This document shows positions 55,430 to 64,000 of a DNA stretch of 64,000 bases, one piece after another (within the stretch, counting starts at the first letter, position 1; every line of letters starts with the position of its first letter). This stretch comes from Chryseobacterium sp. GTDB lineage: Bacteria > Bacteroidota > Bacteroidia > Flavobacteriales > Weeksellaceae. Under the pieces are notes generated by a model. That model was not told where the DNA came from. It made no database searches and saw nothing but the letters and a program-made list of their open reading frames with translations. The stretch is from assembly GCF_019236175.1 (NCBI RefSeq), contig NZ_JAFAJM010000014.1, forward strand, positions 248,001-312,000. Reading direction: 5' to 3'. Made by a program: the position numbers and the translations under genes.

Positions 55430-56355
55430 AAAAAAGTATCTTTCCATCTTCCCTTAAAAAAGGGGCTAAAATAGCCGTTATTTCACCTGCCGGAGCTGTA
55501 GATCCTACACAACTGGAAAAGGGAATAGAAATGATTAAAAACAGAGGATTTGAACCCGTTCTGGGGAAACATCTTTATACAAAATTTTCAAACGGTTACA
55601 ACTATGCCGGAACGGAACAGGAAAGAATAAAAGATATCAACTGGGCTTTAAATGATAAAGAAATCGGAGCAATATGGGCTTCACGGGGCGGCTATGGCTG
55701 TCAGCATCTGATCCAGCATCTTAAGCTGAAAGGTTTTACGGAACATCCGAAATGGTATATCGGGTATTCTGATAATACGGTTATACAAAGTTATCTGCTG
55801 AAAAAAGGATTTGTATCTGTTCATGGGCAGACGATCAAGACTTCCAGCTTTGGTGTAACGGATGAAAGCTATGATTTGATTTTTGATATTCTGCAGGGCA
55901 AAAAGCCAAAATACAGCCTGGAATCGCATCTGTTGAATAAGAAAGGTAAGACTGAAGGAGAATTGGTAGGAGGAAATTTGGCCCTTATCTATGCTCTTCT
56001 GGGAACTAAATACTCTTTTGATTTCAAAGATAAAATCCTATTTATCGAAGATATCGGAGAAAACTTTTATGCACTGGACCGGATGATTATGAGTCTGGAG
56101 CTGGCCGGTGTTTTTACCAAAATTAAAGGACTTATCGTAGGTGGAATGACCAATATGGGAGACGAAAAAGACAATAAAAATTATGAGGAAAGTTTTGACG
56201 AGTTTGCTTATACCCTGATCTCAGAAAGGATTGCAAAATATGACTTTCCTGTTGTTTTTGGCTTTCCCAATGGGCATATTAAAGATAACAGACCCCTTCT
56301 TATCGGAGGGCAGATTAAATTAAAAGTGGAGACTAAAGTAAAGGTCGATTTTTAA
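55426..56355 (+). CDS. LD-carboxypeptidase (S66 family)
   Basis: Cuts the L,D bond between meso-DAP and D-Ala of tetrapeptides in peptidoglycan recycling. The 309-residue protein has KIAVISPAG at the N-terminus, nucleophile S115 in YIGYSDNT, a Glu in LFIEDIGE and a His in GFPNGHIKDN near residue 288, the S66 triad. There is no signal peptide, so it is cytoplasmic like LdcA. It is translationally coupled to the LysE-family gene. Confidence 0.91.
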   Translation: MKKSIFPSSLKKGAKIAVISPAGAVDPTQLEKGIEMIKNRGFEPVLGKHLYTKFSNGYNYAGTEQERIKDINWALNDKEIGAIWASRGGYGCQHLIQHLKLKGFTEHPKWYIGYSDNTVIQSYLLKKGFVSVHGQTIKTSSFGVTDESYDLIFDILQGKKPKYSLESHLLNKKGKTEGELVGGNLALIYALLGTKYSFDFKDKILFIEDIGENFYALDRMIMSLELAGVFTKIKGLIVGGMTNMGDEKDNKNYEESFDEFAYTLISERIAKYDFPVVFGFPNGHIKDNRPLLIGGQIKLKVETKVKVDF

Positions 56356-56393
56356 AGCCTCTACCCTAGCCTTCTGATTATATTACCGAAAGT

Positions 56394-56765
56394 ATGGCAA
56401 CACACAACGATTTTGGAAAAATAGCAGAAGACATGGCAGCCGATTATCTTTTGAAAAACGGCTATAAAATTCTTGCCAGAAACTTTCGTTTTCAGAAAGC
56501 GGAAATCGATATCATTGCTGAAAAAGACCATCTGATGATCATTGTTGAAGTAAAAGCAAGATCTTCGGATGTATTTTTACTTCCTCAGGAAGCGGTCACC
56601 AAAACCAAAATCAGGTCCGTTGTTTCTGCTGCCAATCATTATCTGGAAGAATTTAATAAAGACCAGGAAGTAAGGTTTGATATCATTTCAGTTCTTCCTG
56701 ATGAAAACAAAAAATTAGTCATTGATCATATTATCGATGCTTTTCAGGCATGGGATGCCAACTGA
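56394..56765 (+). CDS. YraN family (UPF0102) nuclease-like protein
   Basis: A 123-residue protein with the restriction endonuclease-like core: GKIAEDMAADYLLKNGY, then AEIDIIAE and IIVEVKARS, the D...ExK motif of the family. Its molecular role in bacteria is not settled. It follows the LD-carboxypeptidase gene by 38 bp and is probably in the same transcript. Confidence 0.88.
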   Translation: MATHNDFGKIAEDMAADYLLKNGYKILARNFRFQKAEIDIIAEKDHLMIIVEVKARSSDVFLLPQEAVTKTKIRSVVSAANHYLEEFNKDQEVRFDIISVLPDENKKLVIDHIIDAFQAWDAN

Positions 56766-56859
56766 TAATAAATGGATCAGTATAAGAATCCCATCATGTA
56801 ATCCTGTCATCATATCCCTGCGGCGATACCGATGCATTTATAGTAAATAAAACAATTTT

Positions 56860-57609
56860 ATGAAAACAATACTCATCACAGGGGCTACTTCCGGTATAGG
56901 AAAATCTACCGCCGAGCTTCTTGCTCAACAAGGAAACAGAATTATTATTTGCGGAAGAAGAGCTGATGCGCTTCAGACTTTAAAAACTAAGTTGTCTGAA
57001 TTTACCGAAATATTTAGTTTAATGTTTGATGTGAGAAACCTGGAAGAAGTGGAAACTGCCATTAGTTCTCTTCCTGAAGCATGGAAAGATATTGACGTTC
57101 TGATTAATAATGCCGGTAATGCACACGGGCTGGATCCTCTTTCTTCCGGGAAGACCGATGACTGGGATTCAATGATTGACGGGAATGTAAAAGGACTTTT
57201 ATATGTTTCTAAAATGATTATCCCATCTATGAAAACTAAAAATTTAGGTCATATTGTAAACATCAGTTCTGTGGCTGCAAGACAAACCTATGCGAATGGT
57301 GTTGTCTATTGTGCCACCAAAAAAGCAGTGGATGTTATTTCAGAAGGGATGAGGCTTGAGCTTACAGAATTTGGAATTAAAGTAACGAATATTCAGCCGG
57401 GAGCTGTGGAGACCGATTTCTCACTGATAAGATTCAAAGGGGACAGCGAAAAAGCAGCAAATGTGTATGCGGGATATGAAGCATTAAAAGCAGAAGATAT
57501 TGCGGATGCAATTGCTTATTGTGTAAATGCCCCAAAACACGTAACGATTTCTGATATGACGATTTATCCGAGTGCTCAGGCAGAGCCAAGAACAATCTAT
57601 AGAAAATAG
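56860..57609 (+). CDS. SDR family NAD(P)-dependent oxidoreductase (YdfG-like)
   Basis: A 249-residue short-chain dehydrogenase with TGATSGIGKS (7-16), NNAG (near 86), and the catalytic residues in NISSVAARQ and YCATK. The sequence is like YdfG-type 3-hydroxy acid or serine dehydrogenases (DVLINNAGNAHGLDP and the end YPSAQAEPRTIYRK). The substrate is inferred only. Confidence 0.85.
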   Translation: MKTILITGATSGIGKSTAELLAQQGNRIIICGRRADALQTLKTKLSEFTEIFSLMFDVRNLEEVETAISSLPEAWKDIDVLINNAGNAHGLDPLSSGKTDDWDSMIDGNVKGLLYVSKMIIPSMKTKNLGHIVNISSVAARQTYANGVVYCATKKAVDVISEGMRLELTEFGIKVTNIQPGAVETDFSLIRFKGDSEKAANVYAGYEALKAEDIADAIAYCVNAPKHVTISDMTIYPSAQAEPRTIYRK

Positions 57610-57625
57610 TCTCAAAATAAAGAAG

Positions 57626-57633
57626 TAAATTTG
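57626..57633 (+). promoter_or_regulatory. Possible -7 box of tsaB
   Basis: TAAATTTG is an exact TAnnTTTG match 53 bp before the tsaB ATG. Confidence 0.45.
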
Positions 57634-57686
57634 CAGCATATTATCAGAAGTATTTTACTTTTTATCATTTAGCCTAAAACAAGACA

Positions 57687-58358
57687 ATGAAAATCTTATA
57701 TCTTGAAACCTCTTCTAAAAACTGTTCAGTAGCCATTTCAGACAATGAAAAACTATTATGTCTGTGTGAAGAAGTTTCTGAAAATTATAAACAGTCTGAA
57801 AGCCTTCATACTTTTGTTGAGTGGGCTCTGGAAGGAGCGGGTATTTCAATGAAAGAAATTGAAGCTGTTTCACTGGGGAAAGGACCCGGCTCTTACACCG
57901 GATTAAGGATTGGGGCAGCCTCTGCAAAAGGTTTCTGCTACGGACTGAAAGTACCATTGGTTGCAGTAAACTCTTTAGAAAGCATGATAGAGCCTTTTTT
58001 AGGCACTCATTATGATTTCATAGTGCCTTTAATCGATGCGAGAAGAATGGAGGTTTATACGGCCGTTTATGACGGCAGGACAGGGGAGGAGCTCTCAGAA
58101 ACAATTGCCAAGATATTAGATGAGACTTCTTTTGAAGAGTTTAAGAATAAAAAAGTTTTGTTTGTGGGAGACGGTGCCACCAAGGCAAAAGATATTCTGA
58201 ATCTTCCGCAGGCAGATTTTAAAGAAGATGTTTATCCTTCCGCACAATATCTCATTAAGAAATCCCTGGAAAGAATAGAAAAGAAAGAATTTGAAGATAT
58301 GGCTTATTTTGAGCCGTTTTATCTAAAAGACTTCCATGGTGTAAAAAAGAAATCTTAA
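57687..58358 (+). CDS. tsaB: tRNA threonylcarbamoyladenosine complex subunit TsaB
   Basis: Scaffold subunit that binds TsaD in t6A37 synthesis on ANN-decoding tRNAs. The 223-residue ASKHA-fold protein has the N-terminal ILYLETSSKNCSVAI, GKGPGSYTGLRIGAA (about 68-82) and the Asp/Arg-rich IDARRMEVYTAVYD. The length is normal. It ends at a strong terminator shared with porW on the other strand. Confidence 0.92.
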   Translation: MKILYLETSSKNCSVAISDNEKLLCLCEEVSENYKQSESLHTFVEWALEGAGISMKEIEAVSLGKGPGSYTGLRIGAASAKGFCYGLKVPLVAVNSLESMIEPFLGTHYDFIVPLIDARRMEVYTAVYDGRTGEELSETIAKILDETSFEEFKNKKVLFVGDGATKAKDILNLPQADFKEDVYPSAQYLIKKSLERIEKKEFEDMAYFEPFYLKDFHGVKKKS

Positions 58359-58393
58359 GATTCTCTATACACCGGAAAAGGATAAGAATATAA

Positions 58394-58430
58394 AAAAAGC
58401 GAAGACTCAGTCTTCGCTTTTTCTTTTTTA
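58394..58430. terminator. Bidirectional terminator between tsaB and porW/sprE
   Basis: The stem GCGAAGAC/GTCTTCGC with a TCA loop has T-runs on both strands. Confidence 0.9.
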
Positions 58431-61022
58431 TTGAGGTCTTGGAGGAGCAGTTGAATTTGAACTGTTTTCATTTCCTCTTTTCTTTTTTTGTTGCTGGATA
58501 TTCCCTGCAGGTACAGCACCTTCTGATAAGTTAACCTGATTCTGTTGAAGCGTATTGTTTCCGGGTCTTTTCGGAGCGCCGTTTTGAGCGGGAGAGGACT
58601 GATTATTATTCTGAAGCTGGTTAGGCTGATTGGTCCCCGGCTGCATCGGAACAGCATTTCCTTTTTGATCCGTAGCCTGGAAACTAAGATCACTTTTAAG
58701 ATAGTTCAGCATTTCTTTGGCTCTTACTCCCTCAGGTGTTTTAGAGTAATTCAGAGCAATTTGTTCAAGCTGAAGAATCATTACTTCTTTTCCGCTGGAT
58801 TTTCCTGCATTGAAAGCATTTAACAGATAAAGTTTAGGAACCAGTGCATCTTTAGGAAATTTTTGAATGGTCTGGTCTATCGTAGTTTTACTTTCTGCAA
58901 ATTTTTCAGCCTCATATAATGCATAGGCTTTCTTATATTCGTTTTCAACATCTTCTGTAGATTTTACAAACGAAACATTTTTAGGGTTTCTGGCAAATTC
59001 TGCATAGGATGTGTACGGATAGTCTGTCAAAAGAATCTGTTTTGCCCGGTCAGACGCCTGAGGATTTTTTTCATAATTCATGGCAAAGATTTCGTAAAGT
59101 GCCTGAAGCATTACTTTTTCTTCAGGTTTTACATCTACAAGATCATACAGCGTTTTGGTAGCCAGAGGAGTATTGGTAAAATAATTCTGATACATAACCC
59201 CCAGACCTAAAGAAGCAGTATCTCTGTCTTTCTTCAGCTGGGCCAGTTTCCCCTGATCGGTTGGAATCTGTTCGATATAATAAGCCGGTTCAAAACGTCT
59301 TGGGTTAGGAGCAGAGGTTACCCCTAAGGCCTCGTTTTTCATATCTTCAATAGAAGTCATTTTTTTTGAAAAACGCCAGTTATCAACAAGAGCTCTGTCT
59401 CCCCAGACCTGCTTAAATGATGAGGTTCCTTTGCTTACTGTTCCTGTATTACTAAAGTAAAAACCTTTTGTAGTAACACCGAAATCTTCAAAAGCATTGG
59501 CATTGTTTGCAAAAATAGAATTGGCATTGTAATCTCCTGTATCAAAACCCTTGCTTCTTTCTGCTCGTTTTCTTTCCAGTTCTTCTTTTTCTTCTTTTGC
59601 CTTTAATTTAGCAATATGTTTGCTGAAAAAATCGGTTCTTTGAGCATCATTCATTTTAGCTAAAGAAAGAATACTGTCATTTTTTTTGATCAGATAATAG
59701 TTTTTAGAGATTTTTTTGATGTATTCGGACTGGTCTTTCAATAAAATCTTAGAAGGCTCATAAGTCATTACAGCCAGTGCTGAATCATAATAACTTCCCG
59801 CCCCGATATAATCATTTTTTTCAAGATAGCTTTTTCCTATTTCGTAATAGGCCAGCCCTCGGATCTGAGGATCGGAAACCTTTTCAAATAAAGATTTTCT
59901 GAAAAATTGCTGCGCTTCTTCTTTTTTTCCTGCCTTATTGGCCATTAAACCTAACGCATAGTAAAATTCATTCTTTCGGGATCCGTAAGTTCCTTTTTTA
60001 CTGATTCCTTCAAGATAATTTTTGGCTCCGTTATAATCACCTTTACCATTGAACGTTTTGGCGATGGCAATCTGTGATTTTACTTCAAATTCAAAATCAT
60101 TGGCATATTTATACGCTGCTGCAAAGCTTTCTCTTGCTTTGTCATTTTGCCCGAGATTTTCAAGAACCTGACCCCTTAAATAAGCAATCCGGCTTTTCAG
60201 TTTTTTATTGGAATTAAGCTCAAAAGCTTCATCAAGTTCTTTTGCTGCATCCTGAGTTTTACCTGCATCCAACAGAGATTCCGAATAATAAATGCTTAAA
60301 AGTTTTGCATAGGATTTATTGATGTCCTCTCCCTTAAGTTTCTCAAATGTCTCATGAGCTCTATGATAATCCTTGATTTTATCATAGGCCAACCCCTGAT
60401 AAATTCTTGCCAGCGGAAGCCTTTTATCATCTTTCATGTGAGTGAAAACGTAGTTCAGAGCATCCAGAGCGTCCAGAGGTTTATTTCGGTAAATTCTGGC
60501 CTGAGCAAGAATCATATAGGCTTCAAAAATCTGTTTGTTTTTCTCTTCTCCGTTTCTGATCACTGAATATTTATTGATCGCTTTAAGCGCTTTAGCTTCT
60601 GCAATTTCCAAAGTAGTAGCGCCTTTATTCTGATCTTCATCCTGATTGGCCTGTGAATTTCCGGTCATTCCCGGAATATTAGGAATACCGGGATTATTTC
60701 TTCCTGAAGATTTATTGCCGGTATTGGCTACTTCAGCCATTTTCATGGAGTTTTCCGCAAAAGCCGCAGATTGGCCAAGATCACTTCCCAGAGGTTGTTC
60801 TTCATACGTGAGAATAGGAATATAAGGAGCATAAAAATTGTCCTTATGTCCTTTGTCCCGTGTCGTAAATTCACTGTTCAATGCATCTTTGGCATTAAAA
60901 AGAGTATTATAATAGGTGTAAAATCCTTTCAGCATCTTGGATCGTTGTTCCGGCTTCTTTGTTTTGGTAGCACAGGAAGCAACAAATAATATTACGAAAA
61001 GGAATAATATATTTTTTTTCAT
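58428..61022 (-). CDS. sprE: Type IX secretion system lipoprotein PorW/SprE
   Basis: An 864-residue periplasm-facing lipoprotein (lipobox VASC, C17) that links T9SS parts and is needed for secretion and gliding in flavobacteria. After the N-terminal KMLKGFYTYYNTLFNAKDAL, typical of the family, come many TPR units over residues 150-480 and 660-780 (for example LPLARIYQGLAYDKIKDYHRA). The last 80 residues are a Asn/Gln/Pro-rich low-complexity tail. The gene is monocistronic. The family assignment is from the overall architecture and N-terminus. Confidence 0.87.
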   Translation of the reverse strand: MKKNILFLFVILFVASCATKTKKPEQRSKMLKGFYTYYNTLFNAKDALNSEFTTRDKGHKDNFYAPYIPILTYEEQPLGSDLGQSAAFAENSMKMAEVANTGNKSSGRNNPGIPNIPGMTGNSQANQDEDQNKGATTLEIAEAKALKAINKYSVIRNGEEKNKQIFEAYMILAQARIYRNKPLDALDALNYVFTHMKDDKRLPLARIYQGLAYDKIKDYHRAHETFEKLKGEDINKSYAKLLSIYYSESLLDAGKTQDAAKELDEAFELNSNKKLKSRIAYLRGQVLENLGQNDKARESFAAAYKYANDFEFEVKSQIAIAKTFNGKGDYNGAKNYLEGISKKGTYGSRKNEFYYALGLMANKAGKKEEAQQFFRKSLFEKVSDPQIRGLAYYEIGKSYLEKNDYIGAGSYYDSALAVMTYEPSKILLKDQSEYIKKISKNYYLIKKNDSILSLAKMNDAQRTDFFSKHIAKLKAKEEKEELERKRAERSKGFDTGDYNANSIFANNANAFEDFGVTTKGFYFSNTGTVSKGTSSFKQVWGDRALVDNWRFSKKMTSIEDMKNEALGVTSAPNPRRFEPAYYIEQIPTDQGKLAQLKKDRDTASLGLGVMYQNYFTNTPLATKTLYDLVDVKPEEKVMLQALYEIFAMNYEKNPQASDRAKQILLTDYPYTSYAEFARNPKNVSFVKSTEDVENEYKKAYALYEAEKFAESKTTIDQTIQKFPKDALVPKLYLLNAFNAGKSSGKEVMILQLEQIALNYSKTPEGVRAKEMLNYLKSDLSFQATDQKGNAVPMQPGTNQPNQLQNNNQSSPAQNGAPKRPGNNTLQQNQVNLSEGAVPAGNIQQQKKKRGNENSSNSTAPPRPQ

Positions 61023-61109
61023 TATTCAATATAACTCGCTAATTTGCTTTTTATTATCGATTGATTGATCAATTTTGTAAAAATAATAAAATTTTATAAT
61101 GAACAATAT

Positions 61110-61664
61110 TTATATTTTTTGCAAAATTTTATACACCAGATGAGTAGGAAGGCCCATAATCGTATAAAAGCTTCCGTTTATATTTTTGATCTTAGCCATT
61201 CCAAGCCATTCCTGAATACCATAGCTGCCGGCTTTATCAAAAGGTTGATATTTCTGAATATAAAATTCTATTTCGCCGTCTGTTATTTCATCAAAGGTGA
61301 CATCAGCGACATCTGTTTCAGTAAATACTCTGTCCTGGGTCTTTATTGTAATTCCGGTATATACCTGATGGGTTTTTCCTGAAAGATGGCGAAGCATATT
61401 TTTGGCATCGGTTTCATCTGCAGGTTTTCCCAGGACCTTATCTTCTATGGCTACCACCGTATCGGCGGTAAGCAGAATTTCATCAGGAGATAAGCTTCTG
61501 AATGTATCCGCTTTCAATTGAGAAAGATAAGCCGCAGCTTCTTCAATTTTAATATCAGCAGGAAGAATTTCTTCACAATCTGTTTTTACCACTTCAAATT
61601 CAAATCCGAGACTGGTAAGCAATTCTTTTCTTCTTGGCGATTGCGAGGCTAATAGTAATTTCAT
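61110..61664 (-). CDS. maf: Maf-like nucleoside triphosphate pyrophosphatase
   Basis: A 184-residue enzyme that hydrolyses dTTP/UTP or modified NTPs. The N-terminus LLASQSPRRKELL (residues 4-16) and the TADTVV and GKPADETDA motifs near 67-84 are typical of Maf. The length is normal. It is the last gene of the DUF2520, kdsC, maf operon, 10 bp after kdsC. Confidence 0.93.
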   Translation of the reverse strand: MKLLLASQSPRRKELLTSLGFEFEVVKTDCEEILPADIKIEEAAAYLSQLKADTFRSLSPDEILLTADTVVAIEDKVLGKPADETDAKNMLRHLSGKTHQVYTGITIKTQDRVFTETDVADVTFDEITDGEIEFYIQKYQPFDKAGSYGIQEWLGMAKIKNINGSFYTIMGLPTHLVYKILQKI

Positions 61665-61674
61665 AAACTAAAGA

Positions 61675-62193
61675 TTATACAGATTGGGTATTATCATCAT
61701 GCCAGTTTCCCTGAACTTTCATCACCTGTTCTATAACATCACGTACAGCTCCTGTTCCTCCTTTTTTGGGAGAAATATAGTCAGAAATTCCTTTTACTTC
61801 AGGAACTGCATTTTCAGGACATGCCGCAATCGCTGAGTTTTCCATAATATGAATATCCGGAAGATCATCACCCATAGTCAGAATTTCTTCATTTTTAAGA
61901 TTATATTTCTTTTTGAAATCTTCAAAATCAGCAATTTTGTTGTGTGATTTCGGGTAGTAATCCTGAATTCCGAGATAGTTGATTCTATGTTTTACCATTT
62001 CGTCATTTCCACCGGTAATAACGCCTATCAAATAATTGTTTTTTAAAGCTTTTACGACAGCATATCCGTCCAGAACATTCATTACTCTGCACATATTTCC
62101 TCCCGGCATAAGATAAACACTTCCGTCTGTAAAAACACCGTCAACATCAAATACAAACGCTTTAATATCTTTTAATTTCTCTTTATAACTCAT
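61675..62193 (-). CDS. kdsC: KdsC-like 3-deoxy-D-manno-octulosonate 8-phosphate phosphatase
   Basis: A 172-residue HAD phosphatase of the Kdo pathway for LPS. The nucleophile pair is D16 and D18 in FVFDVDGVFTDG; VITGG supplies motif II and MGDDLPDI motif IV. It lacks a cap domain, as in KdsC. It overlaps the upstream DUF2520 gene by 11 bp. Confidence 0.9.
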   Translation of the reverse strand: MSYKEKLKDIKAFVFDVDGVFTDGSVYLMPGGNMCRVMNVLDGYAVVKALKNNYLIGVITGGNDEMVKHRINYLGIQDYYPKSHNKIADFEDFKKKYNLKNEEILTMGDDLPDIHIMENSAIAACPENAVPEVKGISDYISPKKGGTGAVRDVIEQVMKVQGNWHDDNTQSV

Positions 62194-62932
62194 ACATTTT
62201 CTGAATAGAATGATTCATTGTTTTATAAATTTCAAGACTTTCGCCTTTTAATAACTGTTCATGCAATTGTAAAATCCTTATGTCGTTTCTTACGGCCGGA
62301 CCTGTTTGTGCCATTTTAGGCTCTATTTCATAGATCTTCTGTACGGTCTCATTAACCAGCGGTAAAAAATAATCAAACGGAATCTCCTGAGAATCAGAAA
62401 TTTCTTTTGCTCTTGAAAAAAGATGATTGACAAAATTACACGCAAAAACAGCTGTTAAATGAATATATTTTCTCTTTTCATAAGTACTTTCCATTACATT
62501 TTCTGAGATCTTGGAAGCGATTTCAAAAAGAAGGTCACGGTCTTCATTATTTTCTGCTTCAATGAAAAACGGAATTTTCTCATATTCCAGATCTTTGGAC
62601 TTTGAGAAAGTCTGCAACGGATAAAAACTTGCCTTTCTGTACGCTCCGGAAAGAATTTCTTTAGGTAACGATCCTGAAGTATGAACAACAAGACTTTCTT
62701 TTTTAGTGATTATCTTAGAAACCTCTTCTACAGAATGATCACTTACACAGATGAGATAAAGGTCTGCATCTTCCAGCTGTTTTGAAGAATAAGGGATGTT
62801 CAACTCCTCAGAAGTTTTCCTAAGCTCATTTTCATTTCTGCCAAAAATCTGAGCCAAAGAAATTCCTTTTAAAGTGAATGCTTTGGCCATATGATAGGCA
62901 ACATTTCCGGAACCGATGATTACAATTTTCAT
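62183..62932 (-). CDS. Rossmann-fold protein with DUF2520 domain
   Basis: A 249-residue protein. The N-terminus KIVIIGSGNVAYHMAKAF is an NAD(P)-binding Rossmann motif. The second half (about residues 130-245) is an all-helical DUF2520 domain with HLTAVFACNFVNHLF. Relatives resemble ProC/6-phosphogluconate dehydrogenase-type enzymes, but no substrate is known. I chose the ATG at 62932; a frame open to 63010 adds an unlikely leader. It heads the operon with kdsC and maf. Confidence 0.87.
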   Translation of the reverse strand: MKIVIIGSGNVAYHMAKAFTLKGISLAQIFGRNENELRKTSEELNIPYSSKQLEDADLYLICVSDHSVEEVSKIITKKESLVVHTSGSLPKEILSGAYRKASFYPLQTFSKSKDLEYEKIPFFIEAENNEDRDLLFEIASKISENVMESTYEKRKYIHLTAVFACNFVNHLFSRAKEISDSQEIPFDYFLPLVNETVQKIYEIEPKMAQTGPAVRNDIRILQLHEQLLKGESLEIYKTMNHSIQKMYEL

Positions 62933-63102
62933 ATAACAAATATAAGATTTTAAGATGAGCAGGAAAAAGAAAGAAGAAGGAGAGAAATCATAAATTAATG
63001 ATGGGCACACTTATTGCCTGTAGTCTAAGGCTTATGATCTAAGTGTCTCATATTATTTTGGATATTTAGGTGAAAAATTGAGTGAATAATTTAACTTTCA
63101 GT

Positions 63103-63110
63103 TATTTTTG
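63103..63110 (+). promoter_or_regulatory. -7 box of the ECF sigma factor gene
   Basis: TATTTTTG is an exact TAnnTTTG match 25 bp before the sigma gene ATG, with TTG 22 bp upstream. Confidence 0.5.
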
Positions 63111-63135
63111 TAATCCAAAACAGTGAAAGCATCTT

Positions 63136-63687
63136 ATGAAGATTAAGGACGCGGAAATTATTTCGTTGATGCAAAATCCACGGACCCAGGAAAAAGGAGT
63201 CCGTGCCTTGATGGATGCTTATCAAAGCAGATTGTATTGGCACATAAGAAGAATTATTGTGGACGGAGATCTTGCTCAGGATACTTTGCAGGAAACATTT
63301 ATTAAAGCTTATCAGAATTTTCATCAGTTCAAAAATGACAGCCAGCTGTATACCTGGCTTTATAGAATTGCTACCAACGAAGCGCTACAGCAGGTCAACA
63401 AAATGAATAAAATGAAAAAATCTGATGAAGATGCGGAGTATCATATGCAGAATCTTGTCGCCGATAATACCGAAGGTGATGCCGAAGAAATACAAATCCT
63501 GTTACAGAATGCCATACAAAGCCTGCCTGAAAAGCAGAAACTTGTATTTATGATGCGGTATTATGATGATTTGCCTTATGAGGAAATTTCTAAAATTGTA
63601 GATATGTCCGTAGGAACACTGAAAACAAATTATCACTATGCCAAACAGAAAATAGAAGATTTTATAAAAGAAAATTACGAAAGATAA
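63136..63687 (+). CDS. ECF-type RNA polymerase sigma factor
   Basis: A 183-residue sigma-70 family factor. Region 2 includes LAQDTLQETFIKAYQNFHQF (about 50-70) and TWLYRIATNEAL. Region 4 is an HTH with LPEKQKLVFMMRYYDDLPYEEISKI near 130-155. There is no extra domain. The next gene, 17 bp downstream, encodes a single-pass membrane protein that may be its anti-sigma factor. Confidence 0.92.
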   Translation: MKIKDAEIISLMQNPRTQEKGVRALMDAYQSRLYWHIRRIIVDGDLAQDTLQETFIKAYQNFHQFKNDSQLYTWLYRIATNEALQQVNKMNKMKKSDEDAEYHMQNLVADNTEGDAEEIQILLQNAIQSLPEKQKLVFMMRYYDDLPYEEISKIVDMSVGTLKTNYHYAKQKIEDFIKENYER

Positions 63688-63704
63688 TTTTTGAAAAAAC
63701 AGAA

Positions 63705-64000
63705 ATGAAAGAGTTCGATATAGAAAAATTAGAACGTAAAAACATTTACAAGGTTCCTGATCAATTGTTTGAAAACATTCAGGATAGCGTCATGAATGAG
63801 ATAAAGACAAGTAAAAAAGCACCTGTCTTTAAACTGAACTGGATATATGCAGCAGCAGCCTCTTTAGCTTTGATTTTTGGGATGACTTATGTTTTTAATT
63901 CTGATCAAAATTCAGTTGAAAAAGGATTAACTTCAAATGCAGGTTATACCATTCATAAAGGGGAGCCTAAAACTGAAGGCGAACTCGCTTATGAGACATT
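63705..64000 (+). CDS. Single-pass membrane protein, possible anti-sigma factor (partial)
   Basis: The first 98 codons of a gene cut by the right edge, starting with MKEFDIEKLERKNIYKVPDQLF. A cytoplasmic part of about 45 residues is followed by a membrane helix (WIYAAAASLALIFGMTYVF). The location right after an ECF sigma gene fits an anti-sigma or sigma-linked regulator. No zinc-binding anti-sigma motif is seen in the visible part. Confidence 0.72.
   Translation, partial: MKEFDIEKLERKNIYKVPDQLFENIQDSVMNEIKTSKKAPVFKLNWIYAAAASLALIFGMTYVFNSDQNSVEKGLTSNAGYTIHKGEPKTEGELAYET

Overview
The window looks like a chromosomal segment of a Flavobacteriia member, most like Chryseobacterium or a close Weeksellaceae relative. 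The DNA is AT-rich. Several promoters carry the Bacteroidota -7 element TAnnTTTG. MurF and alanine racemase are fused, a PorW/SprE lipoprotein of the type IX secretion system is present, and 2TM-domain proteins, WG-repeat proteins and TonB-dependent receptors occur. I see no insertion sequence, prophage, rRNA operon or CRISPR array. Most of the window is ordinary core chromosome with a few lineage-specific islands. All family names come from reading the translated sequences; no database search was run.

Layout. 1-8 kb: an envelope block with partial manC, sprT-like and tolC-like genes (minus), folC and two tandem tRNA-Val genes (plus), then two glycosyltransferase operons, one also containing sufE. 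8-16.5 kb: clpC, an outer membrane protein, mnmA, small membrane proteins, a Gly/Cys-tailed protein and an alpha/beta hydrolase-like protein. 16.7-24.8 kb: a LytTR two-component locus with four 2TM domains, a TonB-dependent receptor and an AraC regulator. 24.9-32.5 kb: phosphopantetheinyl transferase, a Cu/Zn SOD lipoprotein, a tail-specific protease, surE, and an operon of an Lgt-like protein, a small membrane protein and a Tes-like radical SAM enzyme. 32.6-38.3 kb: guaC, fabG, WG-repeat protein, rsmI and an acidic repeat protein. 38.3-47.1 kb: tdk, murF-alr, a patatin/BamA-like protein, ybeY, mnmG flanked by two perfect parS palindromes, and a methyltransferase. 47.1-51 kb: a very AT-rich gap, an orphan gene with signs of two compensating indels, pgk, a 554-bp region dense in DnaA-box-like sequences (candidate oriC), and rpiB. 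51-64 kb: a calcium-repeat protein, rnr, an exporter, LD-carboxypeptidase, yraN, an SDR, tsaB, porW/sprE, maf, kdsC, a DUF2520 protein, and an ECF sigma factor with a downstream membrane protein cut by the window edge.

The two strongest observations are regulatory or structural rather than single genes. First, three promoters in the 2TM/LytTR locus carry the same pair of direct half-sites (ACCGAAnGG-like, 21-bp period), each placed 32-33 bp upstream of a perfect TAnnTTTG box. They head the regulator operon, the kinase operon and the TonB-receptor operon, so the locus looks like a self-contained, self-regulating sensory regulon. Second, two perfect 20-bp parS palindromes flank mnmG 4-6 kb from an intergenic region with a 20-bp inverted pair of perfect DnaA boxes plus several near matches, which suggests that the window spans the chromosomal origin.
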